A stretch of DNA of 64,000 bases from Oreohelix idahoensis (Eukaryota; Mollusca; Gastropoda; Stylommatophora; Oreohelicidae), in contig JAMPIV010016261.1 in the NCBI GenBank assembly GCA_024509875.1, positions 79,348 to 143,347 on the forward strand, written 5' to 3'. The stretch's first letter is position 1. The number at the start of each line of letters is the position of its first letter. Below the pieces are notes generated by a model. The model did not search any database. It was given only the letters and a program-made list of their open reading frames with translations, and had not been told where the DNA came from. Made by a program: the position numbers and the translations under genes. Shown in pieces: positions 22,227-30,468 of this stretch.

Positions 22227-22744
22227 TTTGGGTATATGTCAATTATCTCCGAAATACTAATTAACTTACAACTTGAAACTCACTGTCACTGTAATAATCT
22301 GCACTCCCGGCAACTAACAAAAATTAATCACAAAAAACACTGGACTTGGACACAGCCGATTTTTACAACTCGAGAGCTGCAAGACGACCGCACGCATGTT
22401 CGTATTGTATTGACGTATCTGGCCATGACCCCGATCCACACAAACCAGTCTTCAAACGTGAAACCGAAAGGTACATCACGCATTGTGACGGAATTACCCG
22501 AGAAACTTCGGGCGATTGCTAGCAACCAATAAAAACTGCACTATAAAACACGTCTGGGAAACTGAAACTAGATATACTCGTAGATTCTATGCGGGAAAAT
22601 CCTTTATCCTGATGCGTGCGGTCCGAAAGCAGAACAATAGAAGAGAAAAATTTATAGAATAATAAATTAAATTTTTATTTTCCTTCGGGCATAGGTGTGC
22701 GCAGCACGCACAGCACACATAGAGAATACGCCGCTGCTAAATAG

Positions 22745-22982
22745 TTGTCTCGTCATACTTGTCAGGGTGTGACACAACAACAAAAGAAAAACCAAACAAA
22801 AAATACACACACGAATTTTAAAAAAAACAAACAAACAAACAAAAAAGGGGGTGGGGTATGTGTGTAAAAGCTTGAAGTGTTGGTTTAGTATTTAACTGAC
22901 TTTCATTTGTCATAAGTAATATGTTTTATAAGAACCCTACCAGACCTTCACTTTCTCTGCCATATCCCGACTAATCATTATA
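22745..22982. other. No gene; A-rich simple repeats
   Basis: Contains (ACAA)n-type runs at about 22795-22850. Nothing else is recognised. Confidence 0.5.
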
Positions 22983-23260
22983 TATTAACTTTTGTTCTTG
23001 TTAAATGCTGTTTGACAATATTATGCAGTTCCCCAGCTGTCTGTTCTTAACACCTGTTCTATAGTTATAGATGAATCTGACGCCTGTAGACTATCTAATA
23101 CTGGGATTTCCTGTTGTTCATACCTCTTACAATTTAATAAGAAATGACCTATATTATTGAATTAAAGACATTCTGCATAGTAAGGTCCTTCTATTCTAAA
23201 ATAACCAGTTCCCAACTGTAGTCTCAGAAGTTTCTTGTTGCTGGAATGTTTTCAATTATG
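22983..23260 (-). mobile_element. I-type LINE 3' fragment, part 1 of a split copy
   Basis: Close DNA match to 39400-39685, the C-terminal/3' part of the I-type LINE described at 39385-41830, including TATATTAAC, TATTATGCAGTTCCC and CAGAAGTTTCTTGTT. The match continues at 32886-33010 after a SINE and Gypsy B. Confidence 0.85.
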
Positions 23261-23467
23261 AGTGTCCACTGACAGAGTGGTTAAAGCACTGGTCTCTCGC
23301 TGCAAAGGTGCCAGATTTGATTCACGGTATTGTCACACTCCAGTCTACCCAGCTGTAAATGAGTACCTGGCTTTGCTCTTGAGTTAGGGAAGGAAAAGGC
23401 AGCGAGGAAGGGAACTGGTCACCCTATGCTGGACATAATATAGTGAAGTCTCTGACAATTTACTCCC
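23261..23467 (+). mobile_element. Second tRNA-headed SINE, split by Gypsy B
   Basis: Head AGTGTCCACTGACAGAGTGG with an A-box-like TGACAGAGTGG (23270-23280) and a B-box-like GATTTGATTCA (23314-23324). The body has CCCAGCTGTAAATGAGTACC, similar to a core also present in the SINE at 24847-25237. It ends CTCCC at the Gypsy B duplication; a few more bases (CTACGGCAGTATC) appear at 32870-32885. It lies inside the LINE fragment. Confidence 0.7.
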
Positions 23468-26267
23468 TGTGGTAAAGTGGGATGTTATAAATATTTATAG
23501 GGGACTTAGTGTACTGACTGAGATCAGCTGTGAAGGTATCTATATCTAATAAGAGTAGTGTATTATAGATAACCTTACTTGCTGCCACATATGTATACCT
23601 CAGTCAGAATTATTCTGGAATAGTGTGATGACTACGTTATATGTCTAGGGTATGTGTATGATGAAGTGTAAGTCAGAACACCAACAGACAGATAAACAAT
23701 TTAATTTATTCCACCACACTTGACAACACTGTGACACTCACATACATAAAACACTCTACGAGGATATCTTAAAGGAGTCACTGATAACTTTTCAAATAAC
23801 AATATGTATTCAGTGCTGTCATGAATGTATATGTGTCCTGATTCAAATACAAAGGGAACCAGGAATCACAATCAATTTTAATTACAAGTTATATATACAG
23901 AATTTATTAATGTGAATCTTGTAATGACATATATTTTTAATAGTATCCTATGTGTGTCAGTTGTGTAGTAGTAATGTGAGGTAATACTGGTTTTGTTTTG
24001 TTCAAGCTCTGTTGGTATTTTTCATCATGACTTCAATAGTTTGTCTTTATTGGAACTAGTATTGGAGATGTTCTCAGTTCCTGATATTAAAACAATTAAA
24101 TTCCCCTCTTAATTTTATTTTACAGTGTCATTTTAAGATGGGGGTACATAATGTTGAGCTCCATGGCCACACTCTCTTATCTTTCATGATGACTGCAGTA
24201 AAAGACTCCTCTGCTCGATTACTTTAATGAGTTCTGGAGTCACCCCACTGGTTGCTATATGGACCAAGGAGTATGCTGTCTGCCTCTGGCTTCAGCAAAG
24301 CTCTGACCAGGTGCTGCTCAATAACTTTAAGACCACAGTCCCTGAAACAAGAAGGTTGTACCTCCTACTTCAGAACTATTTATACTGTATTTCTACACTG
24401 AGCACAATACATCACAAACATTGAGTTCAGAGCGTTAGGCCAACTGTCAGCTTCATCTGAAATACTTTATACCAGTATTTCCCTCCCTAATGGTTACTAC
24501 GCCTCTGCAATTCCAGCATTATTTCTTTCTAGTCAATAATCTAGGTGTCAGTGTACTGTTTGGCCATTCCATGCAGTTTTACTTTCCTCCGACACCTTCT
24601 GTTCAGGCTGGAGCAATATAGGCTTTACATCATGTTCGCTACTGAACTACACATATATACAGGCATAAATTAACAATTTACATTCAATTTTCATTAAAAG
24701 ATATTGAATATTTCAAGCTTACCACAATTCATGGAATAATAAACAGTTTCGTTGACTGGCAATGAATATAGCACAACTCCGATCTGCCGATGTCCCAGGC
24801 TTTATTTTATAAAAAATATACACTGGTGCTCAACGCACTGCTTCTTTTTTTTTTTTTTTTATTTTTTTTTTAATTTTTTTTTTTTTTTTTTTGCGTACGC
24901 CCGCTAATACTCGAGGCGAAATCTCAGGTTATTATTTTTATGTCTAACCTGACATTGATTTTACGTGAGTATCCCTTTATTTCTTGTACAGAGACAGGTG
25001 TCCCTCGCCATTCAGGCAAATACTCGCCGATTTCGGAGGTACCCATTGCAGCTGGGTCGGCTCAGGAGCCGCCAGTCCCTGGTCGACGACACTCCTTCAA
25101 ATGTCCTCGCCAGGTCTCGGGTTAATCCAGTCCAAATCCCGGTCGACGAAAAATCCTCAAATGCCGTCGCCCGGGTTTGATCCTGTATCACCCGGTCGCC
25201 AGAGCGGTGTTGTAACCACTACGCTAGCGCGGCTCCCGCACTGCTTCTTAATAGGTTTATTACAAGATGTGGCAATGAACAGACGCTCTGAATTGAGTAT
25301 ATCCGCAGCTCTACCCAATGAAACCATGTCTACACATCTTTTCAAAAAAGTACTCCTTTTTCACGTTTCCCCTGACAACACAAGATAGTATTTATAGCCC
25401 GACCAATCGTGTTTAGTCTTATATTTGTTGCGCTCCAATCGAATAGGAGTTTACATAAAGACTCATTTCCCGTACAATGGTGGCCTAAAATTCTGCCACT
25501 GAGCGATTCTGATTTTGGTGCTGTCTGACACCCTCACTATTTTATTTTGGCTATAATTTGGTAATTCCTAGACTATTTGCGTAACGTTTTACATATTATT
25601 TGTCAGCAAGTCCTAAGGAACCCAAATATACAAATTTAATGGAGCTAAGTGGCTGCGTTCAAAATATGCAATTTCTTCTACCTCCTGTTTCGAAGATGTG
25701 CTGTCTGGGTACTGTAATGTTTTCAAACGTAAACCAGTATAATGTCATATTTCCAATAAGCGTTTTTCAGGATTTTAAAACCTAACTCTCGGATGGGTAT
25801 TGAATTTTATCACTGTCGATTTGAAATAAAGTTAGTGCATGTGGCCTTACACGCGTGATGGCAGCAATTGTGTATCGCGCGACGCGTGTTTGGTATTGCA
25901 TGCTTCCTGCCTTCATTCGCCCCTCTCTCTCTCCCGCTTTATCTGTCTTTTAGTTACGCCGTGTATAAAATGGAATGAATGAAATATTAAATTTAGGTCA
26001 TTGATCAGCTTGCGTATCTCAAGGTTTTTTCCAAGAAATACAGTACACGTTTCATTGAAGAAAGCGGGTAATAATACAGTAGGCTTTTACTATCAACGTG
26101 AAAGCGTTACAATTTGCAGACGAAGCAGAAAACAAGGGGGATTTCGAGTACAGTCATTGTGACAGCACTGTTTCTTTTACCATTTCTCTTTCCTTTTATT
26201 AAATTTATTTGTTAGGCTTTACATTTACCTTTTAATTTATATATGTGGATTAGAATATTTCATGACA
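23468..26267 (-). repeat. Gypsy B LTR carrying a SINE
   Basis: Begins TGTGGTAAAG and ends TTTCATGACA. It equals the 30469-32864 LTR apart from the 391-bp SINE at 24847-25237 plus its 12-bp duplication. Confidence 0.93.
24847..25237 (-). mobile_element. SINE inserted in Gypsy B LTR
   Basis: Minus-strand head GGGAGCCGCGCTAGCGTAG with A box TAGCGTAGTGG (25226-25216) and B box GGATCAAACCC (25183-25173). A long A-rich tail appears as the T-run 24847-24892. The target GCACTGCTTCTT is duplicated at 24835-24846 and 25238-25249 and is present once in the other LTR near 31836, which is the empty site. Same head family as 7314-7585. Confidence 0.95.
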
Positions 26268-26280
26268 TCTCCCCTCTTAA
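26268..26280 (-). promoter_or_regulatory. Gypsy B polypurine tract
   Basis: Minus-strand TTAAGAGGGGAGA directly abuts the LTR start TGTCATG, as expected of a polypurine tract. Confidence 0.75.
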
Positions 26281-26334
26281 AACAGACATTATATGTCAGT
26301 CCTTTATTCTATATACACATAGAGAAATTTATTA

Positions 26335-28119
26335 TTATTTCTGGGGTGTACGGTGATTCTCATCACACGGATGGCGGCTTAAAAAATCCGCTCCCAAATT
26401 TGTTTTTCCAGATATATACTCAATGCGAAAATTATATGGAGCCAAAAGTAAGGACCATCGGAGTAACCTAGAGTTCTCATGCCTAGCCTGTGCTAGAAAC
26501 GATAAAGGTTTGTGATCCGTTTGCAACTTAAATGCCTTCCCATACAGATAAATATTGAATTTCTTTATTGCCCATATTACTGCAAGACATTCTTTTTCGC
26601 TAGTTGAGTAGTTGATTTCAGCTTTATTCAACTTTCTGCTAGCATATGCCACTGGGCTTAATTCCCCATCCAATGCATCTGATTTCTGTAGTAGAGTTGC
26701 ACCTAACCCAATATTACTGGCATCCGTCCTTACTATGAATTCTTGACTTAAGTCAGGTAATTTCAAAATAGGTTTACTTGTGAGCTTTTCCTTCAATTCT
26801 TGGTAAGCCATTTCACATTGTGGTGTCCATGTAATGCGATCTGGATGTCCTTTACGTGTCAAATCAGTTAACGGTGCACAGATGGAATTAAAGTTTTTGA
26901 TATACTTCTGGTAGAAACCACATAATGAGACAAAGGATCTCACGTCCTTCTTGGTTTGTGGTCTCGGGGCTTTCTGTAGTTTCTCTAAATTCTTTGGGTC
27001 AGGGGTCATGTTTCCCTGATAAACTGTGTGTCCCAAAAATTCCAATTCTTTACATCCAACGCAACATTTGGTTGGTCGGGCTGTTAAATTTGCTTCCCCA
27101 AGTCGATTAAACAGCATGTTCAGAGAGTCAATGTGTTCCTCAAATGTTTCTGTTGCTATGAGGATATCATCCATAAAATTTGTTATACATGGATTATTCA
27201 GAGGGTCCAATAATTTTCTCATCATTCTAGAGAAGACACTAGGCGCATTCTTCAATCCAAATGGCAATCTATTAAACTCATAGTGTCCTTCTGAGGTACT
27301 AAAAGCTAGGTATGGTCTAACCTCAGGCTTTACTGGAATCTGATAGTATCCTTTACTCAGATCCACTTTTGAGAAATATTTAGCTTTATTTAGTCTGGCA
27401 AACAGCTGATTTGTATCCGGCAACGGATCCACCTGTCCTTCTGTAATAGCATTCAGTCTCCTGTAATCTATACAGAGTCTATGTTCTCCAGAGGGCTTCC
27501 TTAAGAGTACAACACCGGAACTATATGAGGATTCACTGTGGGAAATAATTTCTTCCTTCAACAGATAGTCTATCTCTTCCTTCAAAGCTTTCTCCTTAGC
27601 AAACGGAATCGAATATGGTTTCATACAGACAGGTGTGGGGTCTATCAGTTTCATATCATATTCCAATAGGTTTGTATGCCCTGGTCGGTCTGTTAACACC
27701 TCTGCATGATTATTTAGAACCTGTTGCACTCTCTCTTTCTGAATTTTCGTTAAATGTGTACTGATTTTCACCTGTGCTGCTGTCTCACAGGGGTGTAATG
27801 GATATTCAAATGATGAAAGTGGTTCCTTTTTCATCTCCATGGCGATGGACAAGGTCAACAAGTGTGTCTCTTCCTGATGTTCTCTTTCCAAATATTTCTT
27901 CAGGAGATTCACATGATAGATTTTTTCTTTCCCCTTCTTATCTATCTTATAATTTGTTCTAGACACCTTCGCTAAAACTGTATATGGACCCTGCCATCCA
28001 ATTTGTAACTTATTCTGACTCCCGGGGAGAAGAAGCAGTACCTTCTCTCCCACAGCCAAATCTCTGTCTTTCGCCTTCCTGTTATAATAGGCAGCATGTT
28101 TCTTCCTGGCTTGTTTCAA
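26335..28119 (-). CDS. Gypsy B Pol-C: integrase C-term, RT, RNase H
   Basis: One open frame of 594 codons. Residues 1-75 are the integrase tail: ARKKHAAYYNRKAKDRDL, LLLPGSQNKLQIGWQGPYTV, YHVNLLKKYL. RT follows (about 130-330) with PSGEHRLCIDYRRLN, FSKVDLSKGYYQIPV and the catalytic NFMDDILIATE. RNase H (about 430-560) shows RTDASNIGLGA, SEKECLAVIWAIKKF, LQTDHKPLSFL, GADFLSRHP, with all catalytic positions present. The apparent ATG is arbitrary: upstream coding (VNELTTRLKTGWKLAN) runs into a TAA just before it. The integrase tail and RT being fused in this order is direct evidence of Ty1/copia-like domain order. The RT/RNase H part looks capable of function. Confidence 0.92.
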   Translation of the reverse strand: MKQARKKHAAYYNRKAKDRDLAVGEKVLLLLPGSQNKLQIGWQGPYTVLAKVSRTNYKIDKKGKEKIYHVNLLKKYLEREHQEETHLLTLSIAMEMKKEPLSSFEYPLHPCETAAQVKISTHLTKIQKERVQQVLNNHAEVLTDRPGHTNLLEYDMKLIDPTPVCMKPYSIPFAKEKALKEEIDYLLKEEIISHSESSYSSGVVLLRKPSGEHRLCIDYRRLNAITEGQVDPLPDTNQLFARLNKAKYFSKVDLSKGYYQIPVKPEVRPYLAFSTSEGHYEFNRLPFGLKNAPSVFSRMMRKLLDPLNNPCITNFMDDILIATETFEEHIDSLNMLFNRLGEANLTARPTKCCVGCKELEFLGHTVYQGNMTPDPKNLEKLQKAPRPQTKKDVRSFVSLCGFYQKYIKNFNSICAPLTDLTRKGHPDRITWTPQCEMAYQELKEKLTSKPILKLPDLSQEFIVRTDASNIGLGATLLQKSDALDGELSPVAYASRKLNKAEINYSTSEKECLAVIWAIKKFNIYLYGKAFKLQTDHKPLSFLAQARHENSRLLRWSLLLAPYNFRIEYISGKTNLGADFLSRHPCDENHRTPQK

Positions 28120-28235
28120 ATTTTAATTGGCAAGTTTCCAGCCAGTTTTTAAACGAGTGGTCAGCTCATTCACATATTGGTATGAAGATGTAATGTTTTC
28201 CTCTGCCTTTTCATCAGTCCACGTTCTTAACAAAG

Positions 28236-30263
28236 CTACATATGGACCTTTAATTTTGTGGACCTATTTGTCCATGCACCGGTATGGTCTCTTCCACTCG
28301 AAGCTCTATAGTGATGATTTTTCCTCCCAGAATTTTCATGCACAAAACGACCGCTACCAATTTTTCTCTTGGGGCTGTCTCCCCACTTAAAATTCTTGAT
28401 GAGAGATTTCCTCTCTACATCCTCTTCCTCCAGTTTGTTTAAGTCCGACTGAGGGATTGTCGGCTTATCCTGGGGTAAGACATCTTTTTGCACTCTCCGC
28501 ACAGTGGCCATTGTAAAACAGTTAAGTGAAGCTTGTCCGTGAAAAGGGGCTTCCCATTCCATTTGGTCCACTTTATCAAATCTATTTTTCTTTTTATTAT
28601 CAGGCCTAATTTTGCCCCGTGGCGTGTCCAGGTCCTGATCCATGTTCCCACTTGTGGGTGTTCCCTCATGTGCTATGCTACACCTTTCTACAAAATTCTC
28701 AATGTCCCATCTTGCTTTGGGCCAATAATAATTGTGAGCCACCTTTTGAATGATGGTACCTATCTTCTCATGGTCCCCATCTGGTTTCACATGTAGGCTC
28801 CTTATTAAGTCTGTCCTATATCTTTTAGGAAGTACCAGCTGTCCCTGACCTTTGGATCTAGCTCCAGTCTTCCTATACATCAACTTGTTTTTCATGTAAA
28901 AATCTCCCTTGCCTGGAGTTGTATGATAAGTTGACAATTTCCTGAAACAAGGCTTGAGTGTTTTATCCCCAGCCTGTGCCTTCCTCATCTCTTCTGGAGT
29001 GGTATCTAACATAATATCCTCCTCCTGTCTTGAGGTCGACCTGACCTGAAGGGTGGCCATATACACAGGTTTCCTTCTACAACGGTCAGTGTCATGATTG
29101 TCCATCTGACAATTTTTACACCACCTTTTTCCTTGGTTGAAAGATTTTCTTTCATCATATTTCCTTTCATCGAATTGTGGGAATTTATTTTTATTTTCAT
29201 ACCGTGGCCTATCAAACTGGTGCTTACCTTTGTTTTGATCCCTAGGATCAAATTTATTAAAGTTCTGTGGTGCCCTAAAGTTATCCACTTGTTTCTTTTT
29301 ATTACCTGTTACCTCTGCTTGAGCTGCTTGATACCTTTCAGCAACATTTAGCAACTCACCCAGCCTCTCTGCACCTTGTTCCATGAGAAACTTTCTCAGG
29401 TCTGGAGCCATGGACTCTCTTAATTGCTCTATAAGGACCATTTCCTTAAGATCTTGGGTTTTCCCCAGAGAAGTCCATTTCTCCAAGTATGTCTCTATTC
29501 GTGCAGAGAACTGGTGATAGGTTTCACCTGACAGTAGTTTAGCATTCCTAAATTTTTTTCTATAAAATTCTGCATTCTTTTCATATCTTAATAAAAGAGC
29601 CTGCTTTAGCATGTCATAATTTTCCTGATCACTTCTGCTCATTTTAGCAAAAACTTCATAAGCTGCCCCACGAAGTCCTTGAGATAACTTTAAGCTCCAC
29701 CTTTCTCTCTCTAACCCATACGTGGTAGCTAATAATTCGTATCTATTTATATAGCTCTCAATATCATCGTCTTTCTCAACAAAATGATCTAAATGAAAAT
29801 TCATAGCTGAGGTTGAGGCTCCCTGAGTAACCGTAGCATCAGAGGCAAAGGGACTGGCACCATTTTCAGGAGCATGGCCTTGAAACTCAAACTCCCTTAG
29901 TCGTAACTCGTGTTCCCTTTGTAATCTTTTCTCCTCCTTTTCTGCTTCCCTTTCTGCAGTCAATCTTCTTTCTTCTGCTTCCCTTTCTGCAGCTAATCTT
30001 TTGTCTTCTCTTTCTGCTTCCAATTTCTTAGCCTCTTTGTCAGCCTCAATCTGCAACCTCTTAGCCTCAGCCTCAATCTGCAACCTCTTAATTTCCTTTT
30101 CAGCCTCTAATTTTCTTTCGGCCTCTTTTTCTAATCTTCTTTCTTCTCGTTCAATATATTTGTCACATTCCGCAGTGACATAAGAAATCATAATTTGCCC
30201 GTCCATTCCTAACTCTTTCGCAGTCTGTACAGCAGCAGATCGAAATTTTGCCAGGTCGGCCAT
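28236..30263 (-). CDS. Gypsy B Gag - integrase zinc part - unassigned segment
   Basis: A 675-codon open frame starting MADLAKFRSAAVQTAKELG. Residues about 45-140 are a charged coiled coil (KRLQIEADKEAKKLEAERED). The capsid-like region follows (MNFHLDHFVEKDDDIESYI, GETYHQFSARIETYLEKW), then a CCHC knuckle CKNCQMDNHDTDRC at about 381-395. The frame goes straight from the knuckle to EEMRKAQAGDKTLKPCF, so the protease is missing without loss of frame. The H2C2-type part (about 490-540) has GDHEKIG and YYWPKARWDIENFVERCSIA; the second Cys of C-x2-C is lost. Residues about 540-675 are the unassigned segment shared with element A (KIRPDNKKKNRFDKVD, GDSPKRK). Cytoplasmic particle protein by analogy with other Gags. 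Confidence 0.9.
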   Translation of the reverse strand: MADLAKFRSAAVQTAKELGMDGQIMISYVTAECDKYIEREERRLEKEAERKLEAEKEIKRLQIEAEAKRLQIEADKEAKKLEAEREDKRLAAEREAEERRLTAEREAEKEEKRLQREHELRLREFEFQGHAPENGASPFASDATVTQGASTSAMNFHLDHFVEKDDDIESYINRYELLATTYGLERERWSLKLSQGLRGAAYEVFAKMSRSDQENYDMLKQALLLRYEKNAEFYRKKFRNAKLLSGETYHQFSARIETYLEKWTSLGKTQDLKEMVLIEQLRESMAPDLRKFLMEQGAERLGELLNVAERYQAAQAEVTGNKKKQVDNFRAPQNFNKFDPRDQNKGKHQFDRPRYENKNKFPQFDERKYDERKSFNQGKRWCKNCQMDNHDTDRCRRKPVYMATLQVRSTSRQEEDIMLDTTPEEMRKAQAGDKTLKPCFRKLSTYHTTPGKGDFYMKNKLMYRKTGARSKGQGQLVLPKRYRTDLIRSLHVKPDGDHEKIGTIIQKVAHNYYWPKARWDIENFVERCSIAHEGTPTSGNMDQDLDTPRGKIRPDNKKKNRFDKVDQMEWEAPFHGQASLNCFTMATVRRVQKDVLPQDKPTIPQSDLNKLEEEDVERKSLIKNFKWGDSPKRKIGSGRFVHENSGRKNHHYRASSGRDHTGAWTNRSTKLKVHM

Positions 30264-30445
30264 TGTCTAACAGCTAAATGTCTAAAATATGTAACTAAAC
30301 AATTTTTTCTATGACTAATTAACTTAGGACAACACAGGCAATGTGAGCTCAACCTTATTTATTTTCACCCAAGGATACCTTTTAATTCTTATTATTCCCT
30401 GAAGTGAATTACACCGAATATTTGTAATAGGGAAAGATTCAAAAT

Positions 30446-30463
30446 CCCGAGAGCGAGACCCCA
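30446..30463 (-). promoter_or_regulatory. Gypsy B primer-binding site
   Basis: Minus-strand TGGGGTCTCGCTCTCGGG starts five bases after the LTR, at the same spacing as in element A. The complement shares AAAATCCCG with A, so a related tRNA primer is likely. Confidence 0.6.
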
Positions 30464-30468
30464 ATATA

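Larger units (their letters stand above)
8410..22736 (-). mobile_element. hAT DNA transposon, complete ends, split by Gypsy A
   Basis: The left end is CAGTGGCGTATCCTGG (8410) and the right end, read inward on the minus strand, is CAGCGGCGTATTCTC (from 22736). Both are hAT-type termini and differ at one of the first 11 bases. The 8-bp duplication CTAAATAG lies at 8402-8409 and 22737-22744, the length expected for hAT. Subapical GGCGTGCTGC-like motifs recur near both ends. Without the 12-kb Gypsy insertion the element is about 2.3 kb. The transposase lies on the minus strand. Confidence 0.92.

Noticed and set aside
24940..25388. Overlapping plus-strand open frames of 60-134 codons
   Set aside because: They fall within the SINE and its LTR host; GC-rich SINE sequence opens several frames at once.
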